Assembly (NCBI GenBank): GCA_963739005.1
Contig: CAVTYQ010000001.1
Location: 62,001-126,000 of the forward strand
DNA: 64,000 nucleotides
From: DASWJZ01 sp963739005
Lineage (GTDB): Bacteria > Pseudomonadota > Alphaproteobacteria > Rhizobiales > Afifellaceae
Direction: 5' to 3'
Shown here piece by piece: positions 25,575 through 33,303 of the stretch (its first letter is position 1; each line of letters begins with the position of its first letter). The notes under the pieces were generated by a model. That model saw only the letters and a list, made by a program, of their open reading frames with translations. It did no database searches and had not been told where the DNA came from. Both the position numbers and the translations under genes were made by a program.

Positions 25575-26294
25575 CTAGGCCCGGAATCCTTCGAAAGTGA
25601 TCTGGTCGGTCCACCGTTTCGCCTTTTCCAACTGAAGCTTGGTGCGGACCGTCCAGGAGATCAGTGGCATGCGCATCAGCTGGTTGGCGAGGACCGGCAA
25701 CGGCGTCGGCAGGTCGTCGATGGCGTAGGAGATGAAGTCCAGGTGGAGATTCAAGATCGCGCGGGAATGCCTTGCGGCGCTTCGCCAATTCCCGTGCGCG
25801 GTCAGGCCGAGCGGCGACGCCCAGCCGGCCGCGCGCGCTGCCGCGAGGAGCGCCGGATCGAACGACATCAGCGCCGCCGGGCCGGCATATTGCCGCAGCT
25901 GCAGAACGGTTTCGCGCGCGAGCCTGGCCTCGCGTCCGGGTGAATGCTTCAGCTCGATCACCAGCGGCACGCGCCCGGCGACGAGCGTCAGAAGCTCGTC
26001 GAGTGTCGGGATTTTCTCCATTGAACCGAGCACCTTGAGGCGCCCGAGCTCCTTCGCCGTGCGAGTTGTGACAGGGCCGGCCTGGCCGGTCAGCCGGGTC
26101 AGCTCGTCGTCGTGGAAGACGACCGGGATTTGATCGGCGGCGAGTTGCAGGTCGCACTCGATGGCGTATCCGGCGGCGGCCGCTGCGTCGAAGGCGGCGA
26201 GCGTGTTTTCCGGGCGACCGCGCGCGGCGTCGTGATAGCCGCGATGCGCGATCGGCCGGGCGGTGAGCCAGGAAAGGTCTTTCGGCGAGATCAC
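25575..26294 (-). CDS. Glycerophosphodiester phosphodiesterase
   Basis: A 239-residue enzyme that hydrolyses deacylated phospholipids to glycerol-3-phosphate and an alcohol. The TIM-barrel active-site motifs are visible: PIAHRGYHD (catalytic His), PENTLAAF (metal Glu), IECDLQLA (metal Glu/Asp) and VFHDDELTRLTG (second His). The GTG at 26294 is chosen (GGGG 7 bp upstream); an upstream in-frame GTG would add a non-conserved stretch. There is no signal peptide, so it acts in the cytoplasm. Confidence 0.9.
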   Translation of the reverse strand: MISPKDLSWLTARPIAHRGYHDAARGRPENTLAAFDAAAAAGYAIECDLQLAADQIPVVFHDDELTRLTGQAGPVTTRTAKELGRLKVLGSMEKIPTLDELLTLVAGRVPLVIELKHSPGREARLARETVLQLRQYAGPAALMSFDPALLAAARAAGWASPLGLTAHGNWRSAARHSRAILNLHLDFISYAIDDLPTPLPVLANQLMRMPLISWTVRTKLQLEKAKRWTDQITFEGFRA

Positions 26295-26408
26295 GCTTAA
26301 CCCCGTTCGGAAGCGGTAGGAGATCACCGGCTTCCCTTCAATAGGCTTTGCGACTATTGCTCTTTTCGCCCGCCGCGGTGGCTCATCCCCGCGAAGAGAG
26401 CCCGGCCC

Positions 26409-27254
26409 ATGTCCCTCAAGCGAATCCTGTGTTTTGCGCCCGTCGTCGCGTTTGGCGTCTGTGCGACCCTGGCGACGGCGCAGACCGTCCCGCAACTCCG
26501 CAGCAAGCTCACGCCGCACCGCGCCGTCTATGACATCGCGCTCGCCCGCACCGACCAGGGTTCCGGCGTGTCGAGCGCCGACGGGAAGATGGTGTTCGAG
26601 GTCACCGGAAACGCCTGCGAAGGCTACAAGATGCGCCAGCGCATGCTGGTGAATATCGGCGACGACGAGGGCAATGTCGGCCTTCTCGATTTCCGCATCA
26701 CGACTTTCGAGTCTGGCGACGGGGACGTCTACAGCTTCGATTCGCGCACGACGGTGAACCAGGAGGTGGTCGAAGCGGTCGAGGGCGAGGCGCGGCGGAG
26801 CGGCGGGAACATCGAGGTCAGCCTCAAGCAGCCGACGGAGAAGACGGTCACGCTCGACGGCGGCGTCCTCTTCCCGAGCCAGCACCTGGAAGCGATCCTC
26901 GATGCGGCGCGCGCGGATCGCAAATTTCTCTCGGCGAACATCTACGAGGGCGCCGGGACCGGCGAGACGACCGACGAGGCCGCCGCAGCGATCGGCGAGC
27001 CGATGCCGGCTACCGACGCCCCGCTCAGGAGCGGCGTGCGCCACTGGCCCGTCTCGGTCGGCTACTTCGACCCGGCGACCGAGGGCGGGAGCGCAAGCGG
27101 ATTGGGCGAAGAGCTGCCGAGCTATCAGATGAGCTTCACGCTCTACGAGAACGGCGTCACCAACGATCTCGTCATGGACTACGGCAACTACGCGCTCTCC
27201 GGCTCGCTGAAGACGATCGAGCCGCTGGCGAGCGCCGACTGCGCGTCACGCTGA
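26409..27254 (+). CDS. eipB: DUF1849 family cell-envelope protein (EipB-like)
   Basis: 281 residues with a signal peptide (residues 1-24, ending ATAQ). The mature part has the beta-spiral-type sequences HRAVYDIALARTDQGSGVSSADGKMVFEV and GNACEGYKMRQRM. A second Cys lies at the extreme C-terminus (ADCASR); in Brucella EipB the equivalent cysteines form a disulfide that closes the spiral. EipB is a conserved periplasmic protein needed for envelope integrity in alphaproteobacteria. The 3' end overlaps convergent dinB by 9 bp. Confidence 0.85.
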   Translation: MSLKRILCFAPVVAFGVCATLATAQTVPQLRSKLTPHRAVYDIALARTDQGSGVSSADGKMVFEVTGNACEGYKMRQRMLVNIGDDEGNVGLLDFRITTFESGDGDVYSFDSRTTVNQEVVEAVEGEARRSGGNIEVSLKQPTEKTVTLDGGVLFPSQHLEAILDAARADRKFLSANIYEGAGTGETTDEAAAAIGEPMPATDAPLRSGVRHWPVSVGYFDPATEGGSASGLGEELPSYQMSFTLYENGVTNDLVMDYGNYALSGSLKTIEPLASADCASR

Positions 27255-28544
27255 TCTCTTTCCGCGTGGTGGCTTGCCGGCGAAGGTGAGTCCAAGCGCC
27301 AAGCCATCAACCCCGAAACGATCGCGGATATCGTCCATGGCATGCTCGGCCTTGGCGCGCTTCTCCGCGTCCGCATCGATCAAATCGCGCGGCTCCATGA
27401 GGGAGGCGTCGCCGAGCTCCGCGACGCCGATCCCGATCAGGCGAAAGCGGGTTTTCCCGTCCGTCTCCTTCGCCAGCAGATCCCGCCCGGCGCGGAAGAT
27501 GCGGTCGGCGAGGTTCGAGTGGCCATCGAGCCTGACGTTGCGGGTGCGCAGGCGGAAGTCGGTATCCTTCAGCTTGAGCACCACCAGCCGTCCGGAAAGA
27601 CCTTCGCGCTTCAGCCGCGCGGAGACGCGCTCTGAAAGCTTTCTCAGGATCGGCACGAGCTCCGCGGCGGTCGCGCGGTCGTTGTCGAAGGTGGTCTCGG
27701 CCGAGATGCTCTTCGCCTTGCGCTCAGGCGTGACGGCGCGGTCATCGTCGCCGCGGGCAAGCCGCGCGAGCCGCAAGCCCATGCTGCCGTAGCGCTTCGC
27801 GAGGCCCTTCTCGTCGAGCTTCTGGAGGTCGGCGATGCGCGTGAGGCCGTCGCGGGCGAGGCGCTCCTGCATCGCCTTGCCGACGCCCCAGATGATCGAG
27901 ACCGGCTGCGCGGCGAGGAAGGCGAGCATCTCGGCGCGGCCGATCACGGCGAAGCCGCGCGGCTTGTCGAGATCGGAGGCGACCTTGGCGAGGAATTTGT
28001 TATGGCTAAGCCCGACGGAGGCGGTGACGCCGATCTCGCGCTCAACGCGGCGCTGGAAGCGGGCGAGCGTGACGGCAGGCGGCGCGCCGTGCACACGCTC
28101 GGTGCCGGAGAGGTCGAGGAAGGCCTCGTCGATCGACAGCGGCTCGACGGCGGGCGTCAGCGCCAGCATCATTTCGCGCACTTCACGTCCGACGCGCGCA
28201 TACTTGGCCATGTCGGGCGGGACGACCACGGCGTCGGGGCAGGCGGCGAGCGCCTTGAACATCGGCATCGCGGAGCGCACGCCGAACGTGCGGGCGATGT
28301 AGCAGGCGGCCGACACGACGCCGCGACGCCCGCCGCCGACGATAACCGGCCTGTCGGCGAGCGAGGGGTCGTCGCGCTTCTCGACCGCCGCGTAGAACGC
28401 GTCGCAGTCGACATGGGCGATCGAAAGGGCGAGGAGCTCCGGATGCGCGACGAGGCGCGGGCTGCCGCACACCGGGCAACGGTTCACGGCGGGCTCGGCG
28501 GTCGCGAAGCAGTCGCGGCAGAGGGTGACGGAAGCGCTTGCCAC
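27246..28544 (-). CDS. dinB: DNA polymerase IV (translesion Y-family polymerase)
   Basis: 432 residues. The catalytic palm has SIAHVDCDAFYAAVEKRDDP and the carboxylates in PLSIDEAFLDLSG. Thumb and little-finger domains follow (SVGLSHNKFLAKVASDLDKP, SAETTFDND). An N-terminal extension of about 40 residues carries two CxxC pairs (LCRDCF, RCPVCG), a likely zinc ribbon seen in a subset of alphaproteobacterial DinB proteins. The start is GTG at 28544. An alphaproteobacterial LexA box lies 66-80 bp upstream, which indicates SOS control. Confidence 0.94.
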   Translation of the reverse strand: MASASVTLCRDCFATAEPAVNRCPVCGSPRLVAHPELLALSIAHVDCDAFYAAVEKRDDPSLADRPVIVGGGRRGVVSAACYIARTFGVRSAMPMFKALAACPDAVVVPPDMAKYARVGREVREMMLALTPAVEPLSIDEAFLDLSGTERVHGAPPAVTLARFQRRVEREIGVTASVGLSHNKFLAKVASDLDKPRGFAVIGRAEMLAFLAAQPVSIIWGVGKAMQERLARDGLTRIADLQKLDEKGLAKRYGSMGLRLARLARGDDDRAVTPERKAKSISAETTFDNDRATAAELVPILRKLSERVSARLKREGLSGRLVVLKLKDTDFRLRTRNVRLDGHSNLADRIFRAGRDLLAKETDGKTRFRLIGIGVAELGDASLMEPRDLIDADAEKRAKAEHAMDDIRDRFGVDGLALGLTFAGKPPRGKRSA

Positions 28545-28609
28545 CCCGCCACTCTCATCTTCGGCGAGAGCGCCGACAAGTGCCGTGCAAAGCCGGCTTC
28601 TAAGTTCTT

Positions 28610-28624
28610 GTTCCGGCTTTGTTC
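28610..28624. promoter_or_regulatory. Alphaproteobacterial LexA (SOS) box upstream of dinB
   Basis: The sequence is GTTC-CGGCTTT-GTTC, an exact match to the alphaproteobacterial LexA operator GTTC-N7-GTTC. It lies 66-80 bp upstream of the dinB GTG and 112-126 bp before divK. An additional GTTC at 28604 extends the run. The proximity to a translesion polymerase makes SOS induction of dinB the natural reading. Confidence 0.7.
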
Positions 28625-28688
28625 AATGCCTTTGGCCGACCGATTTCCGTTTCTTTAAGCGCGGGTATGCATCATTGAATTCGCAGGG

Positions 28689-28703
28689 GAATCGCGAAGA
28701 ATC
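28689..28703. promoter_or_regulatory. Paired GANTC (CcrM methylation) sites upstream of divK
   Basis: GAATC occurs at 28689-28693 and again at 28699-28703, 10 bp apart and 33-47 bp before the divK start. GANTC is the target of the cell-cycle methylase CcrM and is used by GcrA at cell-cycle promoters. Methylation-dependent control of divK is inferred from position only. Confidence 0.4.
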
Positions 28704-28735
28704 ACAGCCAGTGGGCAGGAGCGAGGGAGGGCGTC

Positions 28736-29113
28736 ATGGCGAAGACAGTCATGATCGTTGAAGACAACGAGCTCAATATGAAGCTCTTCAACGATCTCCT
28801 GCGCGCGAACGGCTACGCGACGATGCCGATGCGCAACGGCTACGAAGCGCTCGATGCGCTGAAAGAACAGCAGCCCGACCTCATCATCATGGACATCCAG
28901 CTCCCTGAAATCTCCGGGCTGGAGGTGACGAAGCGCATCAAGCAGGACGATGCGCTCCGACACATTCCCGTGATCGCAGTCACTGCCTTCGCCATGAAGG
29001 GCGACGAGGAGCGCATCCGGCAGGGCGGCTGTGAGGGCTATCTCTCCAAGCCGATCTCGGTCGCGACCTTCATCGAGACGGTGAAGTCGTACGTAGGTCC
29101 GGCGCTCGGATAG
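28736..29113 (+). CDS. divK: Single-domain response regulator DivK
   Basis: A 125-residue receiver domain with no output domain. The acidic pocket is in MIVEDN, the phosphoacceptor Asp53 in LIIMDIQLPEISG, the Thr switch in VIAVTAFAMKGDE and the Lys in YLSKPIS. Length, Asp position and linkage to pleD identify DivK, the essential polarity regulator that controls CtrA through DivL/CckA in alphaproteobacteria. The stop is 6 bp from the pleD GTG, so the two form an operon. Confidence 0.95.
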   Translation: MAKTVMIVEDNELNMKLFNDLLRANGYATMPMRNGYEALDALKEQQPDLIIMDIQLPEISGLEVTKRIKQDDALRHIPVIAVTAFAMKGDEERIRQGGCEGYLSKPISVATFIETVKSYVGPALG

Positions 29114-29119
29114 ACGCTC

Positions 29120-30487
29120 GTGACCTCGCGCGTTCTCGTCGTCGACGATATCGCCGCCAACGTGCGGCTTCTCGAGTCGCGCCTGCAGGCCGAATACTTC
29201 GACGTGCGCACCGCGCTCAGCGGACGTGAAGCGCTCGACGTCGCCGAGAGGGAACGGGTCGACCTCGTGCTTCTCGACGTGATGATGCCCGACATGACGG
29301 GCTTCGACGTATGCGCGCAACTGAAGGCCAACCCGCGCACCGCACACGTGCCGGTCGTCATGGTCACCTCCCTCGACAATTCCGAGGACCGGGTGAAGGG
29401 CCTCGAATGCGGCGCCGACGATTTTCTGACCAAGCCGGTCGGCCATGTCGCGCTTTTGACGCGGGTGAAGAACCTGCTTCGGCTGAAGATGGTGACGGAC
29501 GAGCTGGAGCTTCGCGCCGAGGCGCTGGAATCCGTCGGGCTCAGCGCCACGGCGATTCTAGCAGATAAGAGAGAGGTTTACGGGCGCATCCTGGTCGTCG
29601 ACGACCGCGAGAATTCCACGCGGGCGATCCGCCAGGCGCTGCAGCGGCCGTTCGAGATCGAGATCACCAGCGATCTGGCGCAGGCGGTTGAGCGGGCGTC
29701 GAGCGGTTGCTTCGACCTCATCATGATCAGCGCCTCGCTCAAGGCCGGCGACGGCCTTAGGCTGTGCACGCAGATCCGGACGATCGACGGCCTCAGGCAA
29801 ACGCCGGTCGTGCTCATCACCGATGCCGAGCAGACGCAACTGGTGATGCGGGCGCTCGATCTTGGCGTCAACGACTACATCATCCGCCCGATCGACTCGA
29901 ACGAGCTGCGCGCGCGCGTCAGAACGCAGCTTCGGCGCAAGCTCTATCAGGAGCGCCTTCGCAACACGGTCTCAAGCGCGGTCGAGCTCGCCGTCACCGA
30001 CTCGCTGACCGGGCTCTACAACCGCCGCTATCTCGATGCCCACCTCGACTCCGCCGTCGCGCGTGCATCGACGACGGAGAAGCCGGTCTGCGCGCTCATC
30101 TTCGACATCGACCACTTCAAGGGCATCAACGACAATTACGGTCACGATGCCGGCGACGACGTGCTCAAGGACTTCTCCGATCGCCTGCGCCGCGGCGTCC
30201 GCGGCATCGATCTCGTCGCCCGCTACGGCGGCGAGGAGTTCATGCTGGTGATGCCGGAGACCGACGCGGAATTTGCGAGTGGTGTAGCGGAACGGCTGCG
30301 AAGCGACGTCGAGAAGGTCCCATTCCTGACGCGGTCAGGCGCCGAGATTCCAGTCACGGTCAGCATCGGAATCGCCGAATGGCGGGGCGCGTCTGACAGT
30401 GCGGAAGAGCTCATCAGGCGCGCCGACAAGGCGCTCTATTCGGCCAAGCGCGCCGGGCGGAACCGGGTGGTGGCAAGCGCCGCCTGA
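29120..30487 (+). CDS. pleD: Diguanylate cyclase response regulator PleD
   Basis: 455 residues: receiver domain 1 (RVLVVDDIAANVRLLESRL, phosphoacceptor Asp53 in LVLLDVMMPDM), a degenerate receiver domain 2 (about 155-275, with Ser in place of the phosphoacceptor in LIMISASLKAGD), and a C-terminal GGDEF domain with active-site YGGEEF and a product-inhibition I-site RGID five residues before it. It makes cyclic-di-GMP at the developing pole. Start GTG at 29120. The order divK-pleD is standard. Confidence 0.96.
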   Translation: MTSRVLVVDDIAANVRLLESRLQAEYFDVRTALSGREALDVAERERVDLVLLDVMMPDMTGFDVCAQLKANPRTAHVPVVMVTSLDNSEDRVKGLECGADDFLTKPVGHVALLTRVKNLLRLKMVTDELELRAEALESVGLSATAILADKREVYGRILVVDDRENSTRAIRQALQRPFEIEITSDLAQAVERASSGCFDLIMISASLKAGDGLRLCTQIRTIDGLRQTPVVLITDAEQTQLVMRALDLGVNDYIIRPIDSNELRARVRTQLRRKLYQERLRNTVSSAVELAVTDSLTGLYNRRYLDAHLDSAVARASTTEKPVCALIFDIDHFKGINDNYGHDAGDDVLKDFSDRLRRGVRGIDLVARYGGEEFMLVMPETDAEFASGVAERLRSDVEKVPFLTRSGAEIPVTVSIGIAEWRGASDSAEELIRRADKALYSAKRAGRNRVVASAA

Positions 30488-30820
30488 GGGCTCCCGGGCC
30501 CAGCATTCATTGAAATGCAGCAATTTTCGCTACACTTTTAACCAAGTGTGAACCATCCGGTAGCAAAGCGCCCGCGCTTGCGCTTGAGTGCGACTGCCGG
30601 GGAGGCAGCGCGGGTGCGTGTTGTTCTTGCAGAAAACAGAATACCCCATGGATTTGCTCAGGTCCGCCGCATCTCCTGGGTCCGTGGGGTCGGCCGGTCG
30701 GACGTGGTGAGTGGCCTCCTCGTACAGCCACGCTCCGACCGGCCACTTTTCGACCAAGTGGCTCTCTTGAAATGAAAAAGGCGCCTTGCGGCGCCCTTCG
30801 AACGAGCGGCTCTCGGCGCT
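30488..30820. other. 333 bp intergenic region with a strong long hairpin; no confident gene
   Basis: A perfect 11 bp inverted repeat, GGCCGGTCGGA (30692-30702) / TCCGACCGGCC (30734-30744), is extended inside by CGTGG/CCACG, giving a 16 bp stem with one bulge. A smaller hairpin, CCACTT/AAGTGG, follows at 30743-30761. Both strands are open for about 75 codons here (30548-30775 forward, 30530-30757 reverse), but neither product resembles a family I know. A structured non-coding RNA, an attenuator or a degenerate gene are all possible. Confidence 0.4.
30774..30797 (-). terminator. Rho-independent terminator of rpmG
   Basis: Read on the reverse strand, GGCGCC-GCAA-GGCGCC is followed by TTTTT. It begins 26 bp after the rpmG stop. 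Confidence 0.85.
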
Positions 30821-30988
30821 CTATTTGATCTTCGCTTCCTTGAAGAGGACGTGCTTCCTCGCCTTCGGATCGTATTTCCGGAGCGAAAGCTTTTCCGTCA
30901 TCGTGCGCGAGTTCTTCTTTGCCACGTAGAAGAAGCCCGTGCCTTCTTCGCTTACGAGGCGGATTTTAACACTTGCTGCCTTGGCCAT
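30821..30988 (-). CDS. rpmG: 50S ribosomal protein L33
   Basis: The 55-residue reverse-strand frame reads MAKAASVKIRLVSEEGTGFF, then YVAKKNSRTMTEKLSLRKYD and PKARKHVLFKEAKIK, an unmistakable alphaproteobacterial-type L33 without the zinc-binding cysteines of the other L33 form. It is basic throughout. It lies 58 bp downstream of rnr on the same strand and ends in a good terminator. The pleD-rpmG-rnr neighbourhood is usual in Hyphomicrobiales. Confidence 0.96.
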   Translation of the reverse strand: MAKAASVKIRLVSEEGTGFFYVAKKNSRTMTEKLSLRKYDPKARKHVLFKEAKIK

Positions 30989-31046
30989 CGGCGGATTCCT
31001 GCCAGTTCAAAACGTGACGGTGAGATGAGCCCTGGCGTTGGCGAAG

Positions 31047-33296
31047 TCAAGCGCCGGGCGGCCGCCCGCGCTTCCCCTTCTTCCTGTCGGGGCGTCTGCC
31101 CGCCTGGCGCCGCCTCGCGCCGCGGCCGGCGCGCGGGGCCTCGCGGATCAGCTCCAGCCTGAGGCTTCCCGCATAGGGGAGTGCCTCGACGAGCCGCACC
31201 TCGACCGCATCGCCGAGGCGAAACGTCTCGCCCGTCGTGCGGCCGACGAGGCGATGGTGCGCCTCGTGGTATTCGTAGAAATCCTCGCCGATCGTGGAGA
31301 TCGGGACGAAGCCGTCGGCACCGCTCTCCCGAAGCTCCACGAAGAGGCCGGCGCGTGTGACGCCGCGGATGCGGCCGTCGAAATGCGCGCCGACGCGGTC
31401 GGCGAGCCAGAAGGCGATCAGCCGGTCGACGGTGTCGCGCTCCGCTGCCATGGCGCGGCGCTCGGCGACCGAGATCTCGCCGGCGACGCGCTCCAGGTTC
31501 TTCTCGTCGGCGGCGCGGAGTGCGCCCGCGCCGAGCCCGAGCGACGCGATCAGCGCGCGATGTACGAGGAGATCGGCGTAGCGGCGGATCGGCGAGGTGA
31601 AATGAACGTAGCGGCGGAGGTTCAATCCGAAATGGCCGATGTTCTCGACCGCGTATTCGGCCTGGCTCTGCGAGCGCAGGATCACCTCGTTGACGAGAAG
31701 GGCGTTCGGCGTGCCGGCGACGCGGGAGAGCACGCGGTTGAACTGACTTGGGCGAAGGCTTCCGGCTTTCGGGAAATTCATGTCGAGCGAGCCGAGGAAG
31801 TCGCGGAGCGCTTCGAGCTTCTCGAAGGCCGGCTCGTCGTGGATACGATAGACGATTGGGCTCTTCTTCGCCTCGAGCACCTCGGCGGCGGCGACGTTCG
31901 CCTGGATCATGAACTCTTCGATGAGCCGATGCGCATCGAGGCGCGGCGGCACGACGATGCGATCGACCGAGCCGTCGTCGCGCAGAAGCACCTTGCGCTC
32001 GGGGAGATCGATCGCGAGCGGCTCGCGCTGGTCGCGGGCGCGCGCGAGCGCTGCGTAGGCGGCCCAGAGTGGCTTCAGGATGGGATCGAGGAGCGGGCCG
32101 GTCCCTGAGTTCGGCCTGCCGTCGATTGCCGCCTGCGCTTCCTCGTAGGCGAGCTCTGCGGCGGAGCGCATCATGATGCGATGCAAGCTCTGACGATGCT
32201 TCCTGCCGTCGGCGGAGATGTGCATGCGGACAGCGAGGGCAGGGCGCGCCTCGCCTTCGCGGAGCGAGCAGAGATCGTTCGAGATGCGCTCCGGCAGCAT
32301 CGGCACGACGCGGCCCGGAAAGTAGACGGAGTTGCCGCGCTTCGCCGCCTCACGGTCGAGCTCCGAGCCCGGGCGCACGTACCAGGCGACGTCGGCGATC
32401 GCGACGGTCACGACGAAGCCGCCGGGATGATCGGGATCGGCAGCGGCGTGGACCGCGTCGTCGTGGTCGCGTGCGTCGGCCGGGTCGATCGTCACGAGCG
32501 GCAGATCGCGCCAGTCCTCGCGATGCGCCATGTCGGCGGCCGCGGCCGCATCCGCCGCCTCGATCACGGCGCGCGGAAAAATGTGCGGGACGCCATGCTC
32601 TTCGAGCGCGATCAGACTTACGGCCTTTTCGCTCGAGACGTCGCCGAGACGCTCGATCACGCGCCCGGTCGGCAGGCCAAGACGGCCGCCGCGCGCGACC
32701 TCGACGGAGACGAGTTCGCCGTCGCGCGCGCCCTTCGCGGCGTCGGGCGATACGACGAGCTCCGCGTCACGGCGGGCGACCGGAACGATGCGGGATTCGC
32801 CATCGCGCTGGCGGAAGATTCCAAGTGTGGCACGTGGCGGGCGCTCAAGCACACGGATCACGCGGGCGGTGAAGCCGCCGGTTTCGGGCTCCGGCGTCAG
32901 ACGCGCAAGCACGCGGTCGCCGATCCCCGGTGCGCGTGCGCGTCCGCCTTTTCCTTCCGGTGCGATGACGATGCGCGGGGCGTCGCCCCATTCCTCGTCC
33001 CACTCGACCGGCACGCCGATCGGTTCGCCTTCGTCGTCGATGCCTTCCACCGAAAGCACGGTGACGGAGGGGAGGTCGCCCGGCCGGTGCAGATGCTTGC
33101 GGCGGGTTTCGATCAACCCCTCGTCGGCAAGCTCGCGCAGCATGTGCTTCAAGGCGATCTTCTGCCCGCCGGAAAGGCCGAAGGCGCGGGCGATGTCGCG
33201 CTTGTCCGCCTTGCCAGAGCGCTCGGCCACGAACTCGAGGATCGCCTCGCGGGTCGGGAGCTCGGGCTGCTTCTTCTCTTTGGGCCTCTGCGGCAA
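31047..33296 (-). CDS. rnr: Ribonuclease R
   Basis: A 749-residue processive 3'-5' exoribonuclease of the RNB family that degrades structured RNA. Order: N-terminal winged-helix region (EAILEFVAERSGKADKRDI), cold-shock domains, the RNB catalytic core with TIDPADARDHDDAVHA (metal-binding aspartates) and YFPGRVVPMLPERISNDLCS, then an S1 domain (GVTRAGLFVELRESGADGFV) and a Lys/Arg-rich tail. The TTG at 33296 is proposed as start because AGGA sits 6 bp upstream and no ATG is available; it lies 8 bp after the topA stop, consistent with an operon. Confidence 0.92.
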   Translation of the reverse strand: MPQRPKEKKQPELPTREAILEFVAERSGKADKRDIARAFGLSGGQKIALKHMLRELADEGLIETRRKHLHRPGDLPSVTVLSVEGIDDEGEPIGVPVEWDEEWGDAPRIVIAPEGKGGRARAPGIGDRVLARLTPEPETGGFTARVIRVLERPPRATLGIFRQRDGESRIVPVARRDAELVVSPDAAKGARDGELVSVEVARGGRLGLPTGRVIERLGDVSSEKAVSLIALEEHGVPHIFPRAVIEAADAAAAADMAHREDWRDLPLVTIDPADARDHDDAVHAAADPDHPGGFVVTVAIADVAWYVRPGSELDREAAKRGNSVYFPGRVVPMLPERISNDLCSLREGEARPALAVRMHISADGRKHRQSLHRIMMRSAAELAYEEAQAAIDGRPNSGTGPLLDPILKPLWAAYAALARARDQREPLAIDLPERKVLLRDDGSVDRIVVPPRLDAHRLIEEFMIQANVAAAEVLEAKKSPIVYRIHDEPAFEKLEALRDFLGSLDMNFPKAGSLRPSQFNRVLSRVAGTPNALLVNEVILRSQSQAEYAVENIGHFGLNLRRYVHFTSPIRRYADLLVHRALIASLGLGAGALRAADEKNLERVAGEISVAERRAMAAERDTVDRLIAFWLADRVGAHFDGRIRGVTRAGLFVELRESGADGFVPISTIGEDFYEYHEAHHRLVGRTTGETFRLGDAVEVRLVEALPYAGSLRLELIREAPRAGRGARRRQAGRRPDRKKGKRGRPPGA

Positions 33297-33303
33297 TTCA
33301 GTC

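Noticed and set aside
30541..30770. Possible SRP, 6S or tmRNA gene
   Set aside because: No GGAAGCAGCC-type SRP core, no tag reading frame and no convincing 6S bubble; left as an unidentified structured region.
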